Source of the DNA: Elusimicrobia bacterium RIFCSPLOWO2_02_FULL_39_32
GTDB lineage: Bacteria; Elusimicrobiota; Elusimicrobia; 2-02-FULL-39-32
Length of the DNA stretch: 64,000 nucleotides
NCBI GenBank assembly: GCA_001800135.1
Contig: MGUU01000018.1
Span: forward strand, 52,426-116,425
Reading direction: 5' to 3'
Shown here: one piece after another, positions 35,735-44,913 of the stretch
Layout of the letters: every line of letters starts with the position of its first letter
Position numbering within the stretch: position 1 is the stretch's first letter
Translations under genes and position numbers: made by a program
The notes under the pieces: generated by a model
Database searches by the model: none
Told to the model about the DNA's origin: nothing
The model's input: only the letters and a program-made list of their open reading frames with translations

Positions 35735-35794
35735 GGAATAAGATTAGTAAATTTTAGCTGTTTCAAAAGAAACAAGATAAAAATAATTTATTTT

Positions 35795-37210
35795 TTGCGT
35801 ATTCGGGTTAAAATGAGAAAGCAGAAGAAGTTATATGATTTCCTACTCCCTATTTATTTGGATAAAAAAGTTGGCATTCCTTTATCCTTTTTAATTTTCT
35901 TTTTGTTTTGTACTTTTAATTATGCGATTGAAAATCAAGGATTAAATTTTATGGAATTAGAAAGATTAAGAGAGATCGAGTCCTTTAATAGTCAAGAGTT
36001 AAGCCCTGAAGAGTTAGAGGAATCTCAAAGGTATGAAGAGTTTCAAAATCATGATGGATTTTTTTCAAATTTTTTTAATTTAGAGGAAGAGGAGTTTAAT
36101 TTAACAAAAGGGGAGTTGAGTTATGAAACAACTGAATCTAGAGAAAAATTAAATGGAGCTCTAAAAGATAGGGTAAATATAAAAATAAAAAAACCAGATA
36201 GAAAATCTGGAATCTCTGGTTCATTCATAAGAGATGAGGGTTCAAAAAAGTTCGAATGGGAGCAAGGTACTATTGGATATGATTTAAAATCTTCCAGTTT
36301 CTCTCAAAGAAGTTTAGTGCAGCAATTGTTGATTGGTCATTACAGAATTTATTTTTTAGAAAATAAGATCAGGGAACCTTCTTTAGGATCTTTAGAGGAG
36401 TCTGGTCTTAGGGGTTTTACAACTCGCTTTGGTTTTAAACCTTTGAGCATTTCAGCATTTTGGGGAGGGAAGCAAACAGAAAAAATGCGTGAACTGATAG
36501 GCTTTTCTCCAAGATTCAGCATGAAGAATTTAGATTTTGGCTCAATTTTTATACTGGAAGATTCTTTTAACAACAGCATATGGAGCGCTTCGCTTAAGTT
36601 TAAAATGTCTGCGCTCTGCCAAACATTATTTTCTTATTCTTTTTTAAATAGCCCTTTTTTTGGAAATGATTTTTGGAGATTGTTCCTCCAGCATAGTCAA
36701 AAAATAGAAGAAAATAAATTATTTTTTAATTTTAAAATCAGAAGAAAAAAAACTGATAAAAATTTTTTCCATTTTAATATTGGATCGAGGTTTGTTCAGG
36801 AGACTTCAAGAGACAAAAAACAAGTTGTTGGTTTTACCTACGCCCGCACTGCTATTTTTGGCAAGAAGAGAGAAAATATAAAATCACAGATTATTTTTAT
36901 GAAAAAATTAAACAAAAAGATTGAAAGTCAGCTTGGTTTGTCAACCCTTTGGAAAGATTTAGAGAAAAGAGCTCTTAGCCAGACTGCTGATTTTAGGCTT
37001 ACTGCTCAGCCCGTGAATGGTTTTAGGGTTGGGGGAGGATTCAAATGGACCGAGTCTGATTTTTTTATGCCTAAAGATGAGGCAAAGAGTTTTTTTGGAG
37101 AATTAAAAGCTGCGTTGCCAGGAAACCTTACATTAATTTTTAGGTGGAGAAACAAAAATTTATCTAAAACGAATCACCAAATTTATTCCAAGATTTCTTA
37201 TCAGTGGTAG
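35795..37210 (+). CDS. Probable outer-membrane beta-strand-rich protein, family unknown
   Basis: The 471-residue product has a hydrophobic signal-like segment at about 29-45 after a basic N-region, an acidic, glutamate-rich stretch at about 52-110, and then a long series of amphipathic strands with many Phe/Trp residues. It ends in YSKISYQW; a terminal aromatic residue is typical of outer-membrane barrels. I recognise no named family. The TTG at 35795 and the ATG at 35813 are both possible starts; neither has a strong ribosome site. It follows the PorV-like gene by 60 bases and probably belongs to the same envelope cluster. Confidence 0.65.
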   Translation: MRIRVKMRKQKKLYDFLLPIYLDKKVGIPLSFLIFFLFCTFNYAIENQGLNFMELERLREIESFNSQELSPEELEESQRYEEFQNHDGFFSNFFNLEEEEFNLTKGELSYETTESREKLNGALKDRVNIKIKKPDRKSGISGSFIRDEGSKKFEWEQGTIGYDLKSSSFSQRSLVQQLLIGHYRIYFLENKIREPSLGSLEESGLRGFTTRFGFKPLSISAFWGGKQTEKMRELIGFSPRFSMKNLDFGSIFILEDSFNNSIWSASLKFKMSALCQTLFSYSFLNSPFFGNDFWRLFLQHSQKIEENKLFFNFKIRRKKTDKNFFHFNIGSRFVQETSRDKKQVVGFTYARTAIFGKKRENIKSQIIFMKKLNKKIESQLGLSTLWKDLEKRALSQTADFRLTAQPVNGFRVGGGFKWTESDFFMPKDEAKSFFGELKAALPGNLTLIFRWRNKNLSKTNHQIYSKISYQW

Positions 37211-37239
37211 AGGTTTTTCCACTTAAGCAGAAGGCAAGA

Positions 37240-37608
37240 TCATTTCACAACTTCTGCTTTTGAACATTTAGCGAAGTCCTGGTCCATTGTTATTACTTTG
37301 CAATTATGTTCAAGAGCGGTTGCATACACAATGGAATCCGCCATCGCCAAGTTATATTCCAAGCTGATATCGGCTGCGGAAAGGGCAAGTTCTTCAGAGA
37401 CAGGAACCACTTGTGTTTTTAACATTTGCGCTACAGCCTCAAGCGCATGTTGTTCAGAAAGATCCCTTTTCATTTTTTTATAAACTTCATACAAGACAAT
37501 GGTTGGCGTGACAACATTTTTTAAATCTTTTAAATAAGAGTAAAACTTTTCGCACCTGCTCCCATTTGTAAAGAATTCAATCCAGCCCGAGGAGTCTATA
37601 AGAATCAT
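37240..37608 (-). CDS. vapC: PIN-domain toxin VapC
   Basis: VapC toxins are Mg-dependent ribonucleases of the PIN fold, kept inactive by the cognate antitoxin. The 122 residues carry the acidic site at D5 (MILIDSSGW), E41, D91 (MADSIVYATA) and D109/D111 near the end (ITMDQDF). It overlaps the vapB stop by four bases, as expected for a coupled toxin-antitoxin pair. An inverted repeat AAGCAGAAG/CTTCTGCTT (37225-37233, 37251-37259) spans its stop and may act as a terminator for the convergent plus-strand gene. Confidence 0.9.
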   Translation of the reverse strand: MILIDSSGWIEFFTNGSRCEKFYSYLKDLKNVVTPTIVLYEVYKKMKRDLSEQHALEAVAQMLKTQVVPVSEELALSAADISLEYNLAMADSIVYATALEHNCKVITMDQDFAKCSKAEVVK

Positions 37609-37814
37609 ACCCTATCTTTTTTCTCTCGAATATTCTGCTTATCCATGCCTTTTGCAAAACCCCTAAATTCATTCAACGCTCGGCTGGGAATAAAGGAAAT
37701 AATTCCGCTTTTGACCACTACGATCATTTTTTGGCCTTTTTTTAAATGAGTCTTTTCTCTTGCTTCTTTAGGAATGACTACCTGATACTTTGGCGATATC
37801 GTTACTGTTCCCAT
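37605..37814 (-). CDS. vapB: AbrB/SpoVT-type antitoxin VapB
   Basis: This 69-residue protein has the swapped-hairpin AbrB DNA-binding fold: VTISPKYQVVIPKEAREK is the family signature. The C-terminal 20 residues are basic and would contact the VapC toxin. It overlaps vapC by four bases. A GGAGGG ribosome site sits a few bases before the start, and a near-consensus promoter with an imperfect palindrome is just upstream. Confidence 0.9.
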   Translation of the reverse strand: MGTVTISPKYQVVIPKEAREKTHLKKGQKMIVVVKSGIISFIPSRALNEFRGFAKGMDKQNIREKKDRV

Positions 37815-37836
37815 AATCCCTCCATTTTACTTTTAT

Positions 37837-37880
37837 TTGATCGTTCAACTAATTGTAATACGATTTCGTTTAACTGTCAA
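37837..37880 (-). promoter_or_regulatory. vapBC promoter with operator-like palindrome
   Basis: On the minus strand TTGACA (37875-37880) is separated by exactly 17 bp from TACAAT (37852-37857), close to the sigma-70 consensus. Just downstream, at 37837-37848, an imperfect palindrome TTGA-N4-TCAA lies near the transcription start and could be the VapB autoregulation site. It is one of the most canonical housekeeping-type promoters seen in the window. Confidence 0.75.
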
Positions 37881-38014
37881 GAGGTTATAGCAAATGAAAA
37901 AGTAGAAAAAAGAAAGAGAGTTAGTCATTGTTTTGCTAAATTTTTAAATGAGTTGAGACCTCAGTTTGTGAGATGATCTGGTTTGACCAGACTAGAAAAA
38001 AGCAGGGAAGTTTG

Positions 38015-38560
38015 TTATGGTTTAGGAGGAGTTGGCGGAGCTTGCGGGGTTGGCGGAGGTGGAGGCGCTTGTGGCGGTCTTTTATTAATGTCTTTGTAAA
38101 TGTCTTCTGGTTTTAGGTCAGCGAGTTTTCTTTTAAATTCATTTAATTCATCTTTGGAGATTGGTTTTAATAAAGGTTCGCATTGTTGAAAGACTGATTC
38201 ATCCACAAATAATGGCGCGGAAGCTCTTAAAGCAAGAGCAATGGAATCTGAAGGACGGGCATCAATTTCTTCAATGTGATTATTTTGTTGTAAATAGAGA
38301 GAGGCGTAAAAAGTGCTTTCTTTTAGTTCTGTGATTACTACTTTTACAATTTTTGATTTCCATAAATTTATAAGGTTAATAATTAAGTCGTGGGTCATGG
38401 GACGGGGAAGTTGGATTCGGTTTAAGTGCATGGCGATAGAGTTGCCTTCAGCTGCTCCAATCCAAATAGGGATGAGGCGGGGTCCTTCAATTTCTTCCAG
38501 AACTACCACAAACTGGGATCCTAAGGCAACTAGAGAATAAAGATTGACTGGAATCAACAT
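38015..38560 (-). CDS. Bifunctional nuclease (BFN/DUF151) domain protein with proline-rich tail
   Basis: The protein carries a BFN/DUF151 domain over residues 1-125, with VVVLEEIEGPRLIPIWIG, the AAEGNSIA turn, RPMTHDLI and ARPSDSIALALR as landmarks. Bacterial members are common in many phyla; a nuclease role is known for a plant relative, but the bacterial role is unclear. The final ~20 residues are a proline-rich tail (runs such as PPPPPTP), unusual for the family. I begin at the ATG at 38560; a TTG three codons upstream is possible. No strong ribosome site is seen. It is divergent from mltA. Confidence 0.88.
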   Translation of the reverse strand: MLIPVNLYSLVALGSQFVVVLEEIEGPRLIPIWIGAAEGNSIAMHLNRIQLPRPMTHDLIINLINLWKSKIVKVVITELKESTFYASLYLQQNNHIEEIDARPSDSIALALRASAPLFVDESVFQQCEPLLKPISKDELNEFKRKLADLKPEDIYKDINKRPPQAPPPPPTPQAPPTPPKP

Positions 38561-38615
38561 TTTGTGCAAAATAACATTTTTAAACTAGGGTGTCAAGCAA
38601 ATTAAAATAGCATTT

Positions 38616-39818
38616 TTGTTAGAAATAATTTTTATAATTTTTACTTTTTTAGGCAGTCCCTCTGGAATTTGCTTTGGTCAAACAACTGATCCTGCTCCCT
38701 TATTAGTTTTATTGGATAAAAATGAAATCCCAGTTTTTGATGATGACGCGGATTTAGATTCTTTAAAAAATGCTCTTCTGCAGAGTTTAAATTATTATGC
38801 CGGGCTTCCTAAAGAAACGAATTTTAATTTTGGAAAAGATGTTTATTCCTTGCAAAGCCTTACGGATAGCTTAAAGTTTTTAGAAAATTACTTGGAGCAG
38901 TCTCCAAGCAAAGAAGAATTTTCTAGATTTATTCGCGATCATTTTTTAATTTATCGTTCTTGCGGCATGGGGTCAAAGGGGCTGGTTACATTTTCCGCTT
39001 ATTATGAATATACCCTTTCAGCCTCTCTTAAGGAAGACTCAATTTATAAAGTTCCGCTCTATGCAAGGCCGCCTGATTTATTAGATGTTTATTTAGAAAA
39101 TTTTGATCCTAGTAAAAGAGGGGAAAGAATAGTAGGCAGAGCGGATGGAAAAAATTTGATTCCTTACTATACGCGCCAGGAGATTGATTCTTTTAAAATT
39201 TTAGAAAATAAGAATTTGGAGATCGCCTGGGCAAAAGATCCTTTGGATATTTTATTTTTACAAATTCAGGGGTCAGGCTGGTTAGAAATTAAGGATTCTA
39301 CAGAGACTTTTCATATTCGTTACGCTGGGGACAATGGCAGAAAATTTAAGTCTGTTGGGCTTTATCTGATAGAGTCTGGCCAAATCCTTAAAAAAGATTT
39401 TAGCCGTAAAAAAATGGTGGATGTTCTTAGCCAGCTTCCTGAAGAAAAAAGACAGGAGGTCTTAAACCAAAATCCCAGATATGTTTTTTTTGAAGTTACT
39501 TCTCCCACCACGCCTACCAGAGGATCGCTTTTAGTTTATCTCACCCCAGGCCGTTCTATTGCCAGCGATCCTAAGGTATTTCCGCAAGGGGCTTTGGCTT
39601 GGTTCAATACGGAAAAATCTGTTTTTGACAAAAAAGGGAAAATCATTGGCAAAAAACCCTTAAAGCGTTTTGTGCTAAATCAAGATGAAGGGGGAGCTAT
39701 TAAAGGGGCTGGCCGCATAGATTTTTTTGTTGGCAGGGGACAAGAGGCTCAAAAGATGGCGGAAAGTTTTTGGTCTGAAGGGGATCTTTATTTTTTTATT
39801 AAAAAACCATCTCCCTAG
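38616..39818 (+). CDS. mltA: Membrane-bound lytic murein transglycosylase A
   Basis: MltA cleaves peptidoglycan between MurNAc and GlcNAc with formation of 1,6-anhydroMurNAc. The 400 residues include an N-terminal signal-like hydrophobic segment, the MltA barrel with YYEYTLSASL, and a C-terminal 3D domain with DEGGAIKGAGRIDFFVGRG holding the catalytic and structural aspartates. The start is the TTG at 38616, chosen because it places the signal peptide at the N terminus. No lipobox cysteine is obvious; GICFGQ contains a Cys but not a standard lipobox. It is divergent from the BFN gene. Confidence 0.88.
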   Translation: MLEIIFIIFTFLGSPSGICFGQTTDPAPLLVLLDKNEIPVFDDDADLDSLKNALLQSLNYYAGLPKETNFNFGKDVYSLQSLTDSLKFLENYLEQSPSKEEFSRFIRDHFLIYRSCGMGSKGLVTFSAYYEYTLSASLKEDSIYKVPLYARPPDLLDVYLENFDPSKRGERIVGRADGKNLIPYYTRQEIDSFKILENKNLEIAWAKDPLDILFLQIQGSGWLEIKDSTETFHIRYAGDNGRKFKSVGLYLIESGQILKKDFSRKKMVDVLSQLPEEKRQEVLNQNPRYVFFEVTSPTTPTRGSLLVYLTPGRSIASDPKVFPQGALAWFNTEKSVFDKKGKIIGKKPLKRFVLNQDEGGAIKGAGRIDFFVGRGQEAQKMAESFWSEGDLYFFIKKPSP

Positions 39819-39843
39819 TCCAAATATTTTCTATCTTTCGCAA

Positions 39844-40089
39844 CTAGACTTTTTTAACGGAAATTCCTTGATAATATAATGTATCTGCGCTCAGGTCTTG
39901 TTTATGCGGCCACTCAATTCCACCCCAGATGACGCGAACTTTTTTGAAATAACGTACGTCTTTCAATTCCCGAAATAGATTCTTGTCTAAATACGGAATC
40001 ATGTTGAATATTCTTGTTTCTCCATTTTTAAACTTTGCAAATAAGCGATAGTCAGATTTTGCTTGAATATCAGAAATTTTTGGAGTCAT
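39844..40089 (-). CDS. DUF2442 protein
   Basis: This 81-residue protein matches the DUF2442 layout: an N-terminal strand pair around YRLFAKFKNGETRIF, the middle segment FRELKDVRYFKKVRV and the C-terminal IEWPHKQDLSADTLY. The family often sits beside DUF4160 genes and is suspected to be part of small toxin-antitoxin-like modules, without established function. The DUF4160 gene is upstream, three bases apart. Confidence 0.82.
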   Translation of the reverse strand: MTPKISDIQAKSDYRLFAKFKNGETRIFNMIPYLDKNLFRELKDVRYFKKVRVIWGGIEWPHKQDLSADTLYYQGISVKKV

Positions 40090-40092
40090 AAA

Positions 40093-40362
40093 TCACCTTA
40101 ACGGTTCAATTTTGAATACAGATTGACCTTCCATAGCTAATTTCCAATCGGCCATGATATCTTCACGATGGATTTCTATCCATGCCTGTATTAATTTGAG
40201 TTTTGCGGATTTAACTTTACCTTCAAGAATCTTACCGTCAGGAATATGAATTACGGCATGCTGCTCACCATACTGCACATGAATATGCGGGGATTTATGC
40301 TTGGCAGTATCAAAATAGAACATTCTAATAATGATGCCATAAAACATCGAAATTACAGGCAC
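40093..40362 (-). CDS. DUF4160 protein
   Basis: The 89 residues match DUF4160: MPVISMFYGIIIRMF, then HKSPHIHVQYGEQHAV, which is the conserved His-rich core of the family, and an IEIHREDIMADWKLAMEG helix near the end. It starts at GTG, with AAAGGAA as the ribosome site. It forms a two-gene unit with the DUF2442 gene. A toxin-antitoxin function is suspected from genomic association only. A minus-strand TATAAT lies upstream at 40403-40408, but a matching -35 was not found. Confidence 0.82.
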   Translation of the reverse strand: MPVISMFYGIIIRMFYFDTAKHKSPHIHVQYGEQHAVIHIPDGKILEGKVKSAKLKLIQAWIEIHREDIMADWKLAMEGQSVFKIEPLR

Positions 40363-40464
40363 AGTTTATTCCTTTTGGTCAGAATCAATATTACTTTCAG
40401 TCATTATATCTGGCATGGAAACCCATAAATAAAAATTATAGCATTTTGAATCCGAATAGTTCAG

Positions 40465-41364
40465 TTAGATTTTATTTGGCAGTTTTTCTCCTAGGAGACC
40501 TTCGGGTCTAATCAGTAAAACTAAAATAAGGATGGCAAAGGCAAAAATATCTTTCCATTCTGATCCTCCTGGGATATAACCTGCTCCCAAGGATTCTAAA
40601 ATTCCAATAATTAAACCTCCCAGCACAGCTCCGGTAATGTTCCCAATCCCGCCTAATACCGCAGCGGTAAAAGCTTTAATTCCAGGCAGAAATCCCATAT
40701 TATATTTAATTGAACCATAATACATTCCATTTAAAAGTCCTGCTGCTCCGCCCAAGGCTCCTCCAATTAGAAAAGTGAGGGAGATAATGCCATTGGTGTT
40801 AATTCCCAGAAGTTCTGCGGTTTCTCTATCTCCGGCAGTGGCTCTTAATGCTTTGCCAAGCCGGGTTTTTTGAATAAAAAATTTTAAAGCGATCATTAAG
40901 AAGAGTGAAACAAAAATAATAAAAAGCTGCAGGCTGTTTATTTCACTTTCTCCTATCTTAAATTGTTTTACTGGAAAAAGTTCCGGATAAGGGAGGGATT
41001 GGTTTGAGATCAGTAAAAAGATTAAATTTTGTAAAAAGATAGATACGCCAATGGCTGAAATTAAAGGGGCAAGCCTGGAAGCGTGCCTTAATGGACGGTA
41101 AGCGATTTTTTCAATTAAAAATCCTAAAGCTGCGCTGCCAGCCATGGCAGCTATTAGGGATAAAAAAAGTTGTAAAAAAGAGGGGGAATCGTTTATCCCT
41201 GGGATAAAAAATAAGCCAAGCGAGATAAAAGCCCCAACCATAAAAATTTCTGAATGGGCAAAGTTAATCATCATCAAGATTCCATAGACCAGCGTATAGC
41301 CCAGAGAAATTAGGCCGTAAATTGAGCCTAGGGTAATTCCATTAATCAGCTGCTGAATAAACAT
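40465..41364 (-). CDS. livH: Branched-chain amino acid ABC transporter permease (LivH-type)
   Basis: LivH is one of two permeases of the high-affinity branched-chain amino acid importer. The 299 residues have about eight membrane segments with the family signatures YGLISLGYTLVYGI and VLGGIGNITGAVLGG. It is the last gene of the glycine-cleavage operon, and its start overlaps lipM by 23 bases. LivM, LivG and LivF, needed for a full transporter, are not in this window, although the binding protein LivJ is at the other end of the same operon. Confidence 0.9.
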   Translation of the reverse strand: MFIQQLINGITLGSIYGLISLGYTLVYGILMMINFAHSEIFMVGAFISLGLFFIPGINDSPSFLQLFLSLIAAMAGSAALGFLIEKIAYRPLRHASRLAPLISAIGVSIFLQNLIFLLISNQSLPYPELFPVKQFKIGESEINSLQLFIIFVSLFLMIALKFFIQKTRLGKALRATAGDRETAELLGINTNGIISLTFLIGGALGGAAGLLNGMYYGSIKYNMGFLPGIKAFTAAVLGGIGNITGAVLGGLIIGILESLGAGYIPGGSEWKDIFAFAILILVLLIRPEGLLGEKLPNKI

Positions 41365-42010
41365 TTAGTTTTATTTTAAAAAAATTTTCAAATGATTTTT
41401 GAAAGAACTCTAAAGGATCTTCCTTAAATTGAATTTGGATGGAGCCTTGATGGAGCGCTGTGGATTGATCTCTAAATTGAGCGCCTCCAACCAGTTTTTT
41501 TTCTTGAGAGATAAGATCAAAGCGTACAGGATTATTAAAACACCAATTCGATTGAATGTTGGGAGAAGGCTCAATTTCTTTAAGTTTGGATTCAATTCCA
41601 CATTGAATCATTGTTTGTTGAATCCATTGATGAATGGCGCAATAAGAATCATTAATTTTCCAAGGTATCTCTTGGTCTTCTTTTTTCCAGATTAGGCTAA
41701 AACAAAGATCATTCTCGTGAAGGACTTTGCCTCCTCCTGTTGGGCGGCGCACCATTTCTAAATGGTTCGCGCGGCATTCAAGTTCTGTGGCAAGATCTAA
41801 TTTTGCGGTCCTTCCATAAGAAAGACAAGGTTTGTTCCAGCGGTAAAATCTTAAAATAGGAGAGGTTCTCAAAGTTTTAATTTCTTGGAAGAGAATTTTA
41901 TCTCGATCCATTGTGGTCACAGGATATTCACATAAGAATTCATGCCAACGCCAGATAGTACATTTTGCAATTTGTTCAATAGAGGAAGGTATCTGCGTTA
42001 TTGTTTCCAC
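41342..42010 (-). CDS. lipM: Octanoyltransferase LipM / lipoate-protein ligase A family
   Basis: This 222-residue protein is in the biotin/lipoate protein ligase fold. It has RRPTGGGKVLHEND (the octanoyl/lipoyl binding loop), a conserved cysteine C157 in WCFNNPVRFDL and lysine K172 in KKLVGGAQ. The cysteine position and the short length fit LipM, which transfers octanoyl from ACP to GcvH, rather than ATP-dependent LplA. It lies in the operon beside lipA and gcvH, its expected partners. It overlaps gcvPB by 13 bases at its start. Confidence 0.85.
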   Translation of the reverse strand: METITQIPSSIEQIAKCTIWRWHEFLCEYPVTTMDRDKILFQEIKTLRTSPILRFYRWNKPCLSYGRTAKLDLATELECRANHLEMVRRPTGGGKVLHENDLCFSLIWKKEDQEIPWKINDSYCAIHQWIQQTMIQCGIESKLKEIEPSPNIQSNWCFNNPVRFDLISQEKKLVGGAQFRDQSTALHQGSIQIQFKEDPLEFFQKSFENFFKIKLNVYSAAD

Positions 42011-43449
42011 TTTAAAATTGGGTTTCGCGCTGCTAAAACTTCATCTAGTCTTCTTACAGGGGTTGTAAAGGGCGCTTCTTTTAAGGTTTGGGGATTATCT
42101 TTCATTTCTTGCGCAATGGTTTTTAAAGCGCTCACAAAATCATCCATGCTTTTTTTGGATTCTGTTTCTGTGGGTTCAATCATCATTGCTTCCGGCACAA
42201 TTAAGGGAAAATAGATGGTGGGAGCATAGAACCCATAATCCAAAAGGCGTTTCACAATGTCTAAAGTTTTAATTCCATCTTTCGCGTATCGGCTTCCAGA
42301 AAGAACAGATTCATGCATGCAGGTCTCAGGCACAAAAGGGGGAAAAAGATCTTTTAATTGGCTTAGGAGATAATTGGCATTTAAAATCGCATTTTCACTT
42401 ACATCTTTAAGTCCGTCATGCCCTAAGCTTAGAATGTAAGTATAAGCTCGAACTAGCGCCCCGGTATTTCCAAAAAAAGCTCGAACCTGTCCAATGGTAC
42501 TTTCAGATTCTAACATGATTTTAAATTTATCTTTTTCTTTTAATATTCTTGGCGTAGGCAAAAATTTTGATAATTTTTGAATGACGCCTACAGGGCCTGC
42601 GCCTGGACCGCCTCCGCCATGAGGCACGCTAAAAGTTTTATGCAGATTTAAATGCAATATATCAAATCCAAGTTTTGCAGGTTCTGCCAAGCCAACCAAG
42701 GCATTAAAGTTAGCTCCATCCATGTAGAGCAGGGCTCCAGCTTCATGCGCAAGTTTGGATATTTCTAAAATTTGATCTTCAAAAAGTCCTAAAGTATTGG
42801 GACAAGTAACCATGACTAAGGCAGTAGTTTCATCCAAAACATTTTTCAAAGCGTCAATGTCAATTCTTCCTCTTTTATTAGAGGGCACAGACTTTATGGA
42901 GTATCCCGCAATGTTTGCGCTTGCGGGGTTTGTGCCATGGGCGCTGTCTGGGACTAAAACTTTAGTTCTATTTTCACCCAAAGTTTTAAAATATTTTTTT
43001 GCAACTAAAAGCCCTGTTAATTCTCCTTGCGCTCCAGCAGCAGGGTGCAGGCTGAACGCGTCCATGCCTGTTAGCTCACAAAGCATTTTTTCTAAATTCC
43101 AAAGCAGTTCCATGCTTCCTTGCAGATGCGATTCGTCTTGATAAGGGTGCGCGTCTGTAAAACCAGCAAGGCTGGAAGTTTTTTCATTAATTTTAGGGTT
43201 ATATTTCATGGTGCAAGAGCCTAGTGGATAGAAGTTCGTATCTGCTGAAAAATTGAGCTGGGAAAGCCGAGTGAAATGGCGCACAACATCGAATTCTGAC
43301 ACCTCTGGCAGTTGAGGCAGTTTCTTTCTTAAAAATTTTTCTGGAATCAATTGTTCAACTTCAGGACTCTGCGCATCGCAAGCAGGAAATTCTAAAGCGC
43401 GCCTATCTCGAACGCTTAATTCAAAAATAAGAGGTTCTTGCGGGTTCAT
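41998..43449 (-). CDS. gcvPB: Glycine dehydrogenase (decarboxylating) subunit 2
   Basis: This is the PLP-binding subunit of the heterodimeric P-protein, which decarboxylates glycine and loads the aminomethyl group onto GcvH. The 483 residues contain the PLP lysine K271 in LNLHKTFSVPHGGGGPG and the usual HGTNPASA, CPNTLGLFE and DGANFNA segments. It abuts gcvPA with no spacer and overlaps lipM. The two-subunit form is typical of Firmicutes, Thermotogae and several candidate phyla. Confidence 0.95.
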   Translation of the reverse strand: MNPQEPLIFELSVRDRRALEFPACDAQSPEVEQLIPEKFLRKKLPQLPEVSEFDVVRHFTRLSQLNFSADTNFYPLGSCTMKYNPKINEKTSSLAGFTDAHPYQDESHLQGSMELLWNLEKMLCELTGMDAFSLHPAAGAQGELTGLLVAKKYFKTLGENRTKVLVPDSAHGTNPASANIAGYSIKSVPSNKRGRIDIDALKNVLDETTALVMVTCPNTLGLFEDQILEISKLAHEAGALLYMDGANFNALVGLAEPAKLGFDILHLNLHKTFSVPHGGGGPGAGPVGVIQKLSKFLPTPRILKEKDKFKIMLESESTIGQVRAFFGNTGALVRAYTYILSLGHDGLKDVSENAILNANYLLSQLKDLFPPFVPETCMHESVLSGSRYAKDGIKTLDIVKRLLDYGFYAPTIYFPLIVPEAMMIEPTETESKKSMDDFVSALKTIAQEMKDNPQTLKEAPFTTPVRRLDEVLAARNPILKWKQ

Positions 43450-44790
43450 TTAAAGTCCTTTAAGCAATGAAACAAGTTGTAGAATTTGATCTTTGGAATT
43501 CATTTCTGTAACGCACCAAAGCATGGCGTTTTCCAGTTCAGGATAAAATTTAGAAAGATTTAAACCGCTCACTATTTTATTTTTTAAACAATGTTCCTGA
43601 ATTATTTCTGGTTTATGTTTGGATTGAATGACAAATTCATTAAAAAATGGGGATGAAAAGCTAAGCTTAAAATCAGGAATTTTTTTAATCTCTTCTGAGA
43701 GCAGATGCGCTTTTTTTAGATTCAATGCCGCCAACTCTTTTAACCCTTTTGGACCTAGAAGCGAAAGATGGATGGTTGCGGCTAGCGCCATTAAAGCTTC
43801 ATTGGTGCAGATATTAGAGGTGGCCTTTTCTCTGCGGATATGTTGTTCTCTGGTTTGAAGAGTGAGCACAAATCCTCTTTTATCTTCTAAATCTTTTGTT
43901 ATTCCTACAATGCGACCTGGAACTTTTCTTAAATGTTTTTCCTTACAGCTAAATAACCCTAAATAAGGACCTCCGTAATTAAGAGAAATACCTAAAGGCT
44001 GCCCTTCTCCTATGGCGATATCCGCTCCATATTCTCCCGGGGGTTCAAGGATCCCTAAAGAAATTGGATTTGCGCTTACAATAAATAGCGCATTTTTCTT
44101 TTGAGCAAGTTCTCCAATGGTTTGCCCATCTTCTATCAGGCCAAAAAAATTTGGATTTTGAATGATCACGCAAGCCACATCTTCATTTAAGTTTTCATTT
44201 AATTTTTCAAGAGCTACTGTCCCATCTTTAGAATAAGGTATCTCCACAATTTCAAAATCATTGCAGTATGTTTGTAATGTAAGGCGGTATTCAGGGTGAG
44301 TTGTTCTAGAAACAAGAATTTTCTTTCTGCCTGTTTCTCTTAAGGCAAGCAGGGCTGCTTCAGCTAAAGCAGAAGCTCCATCATAGAGAGATGCATTGGC
44401 AATGTTCATGCCATAAAGATCAGCGATCATGGTTTGAAATTCAAAGGTAGCTTGCAGGGTTCCTTGGCTGGCTTCTGGTTGATAGGGAGTGTAAGCGGTT
44501 AAAAATTCTCCTCTGGAAATAAGAGCAGGAACCACAGCTGAGATAAAATGGAAGTAAGAGCCTGCCCCAAGAAACCCAGTATGGTCAGCTACAGTTAAAT
44601 TTTTTGAACTCAAATTTTTAAGGTGAGCTAGAACTTCCATTTCTGATATTCCTTTTTTTAAGATACCTTCTTTTTTAGGGGAAAAAAGCGCATTGGAAGG
44701 AATATTTTTAAAAAGCTCCTCAACCCCAGCAACTCCAATGGAGGAGAGCATCTCTTTCTTTTCTTGTTCCGTATTAGCTGTAAATTTCAT
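43450..44790 (-). CDS. gcvPA: Glycine dehydrogenase (decarboxylating) subunit 1
   Basis: GcvPA is the non-PLP-lysine half of the split P-protein. The 446 residues include GAGSYFHFISAVVPAL, the conserved TPYQPEASQGTLQATFEFQ and YGGPYLGLFSC segments. Its stop is immediately followed by the gcvPB start. The 123 bases between gcvH and this gene show no clear terminator or riboswitch. Confidence 0.95.
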   Translation of the reverse strand: MKFTANTEQEKKEMLSSIGVAGVEELFKNIPSNALFSPKKEGILKKGISEMEVLAHLKNLSSKNLTVADHTGFLGAGSYFHFISAVVPALISRGEFLTAYTPYQPEASQGTLQATFEFQTMIADLYGMNIANASLYDGASALAEAALLALRETGRKKILVSRTTHPEYRLTLQTYCNDFEIVEIPYSKDGTVALEKLNENLNEDVACVIIQNPNFFGLIEDGQTIGELAQKKNALFIVSANPISLGILEPPGEYGADIAIGEGQPLGISLNYGGPYLGLFSCKEKHLRKVPGRIVGITKDLEDKRGFVLTLQTREQHIRREKATSNICTNEALMALAATIHLSLLGPKGLKELAALNLKKAHLLSEEIKKIPDFKLSFSSPFFNEFVIQSKHKPEIIQEHCLKNKIVSGLNLSKFYPELENAMLWCVTEMNSKDQILQLVSLLKGL

Positions 44791-44913
44791 ATTTTTATAA
44801 TTACTTTACTATCTATTGACGGTTCAATTTAAAATTGTTTGATGAATCTGGCAGAACTTAATTTTTTATTGTGTGGTCAACTGAATCTATTGGCAATCCA
44901 TGCTCATTTTTTA

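Noticed and set aside
37746..37976. A 76-codon plus-strand frame across the vapBC promoter.
   Set aside because: It overlaps vapB antisense, has no ribosome site, and its composition is not protein-like; the vapBC promoter explains the region.
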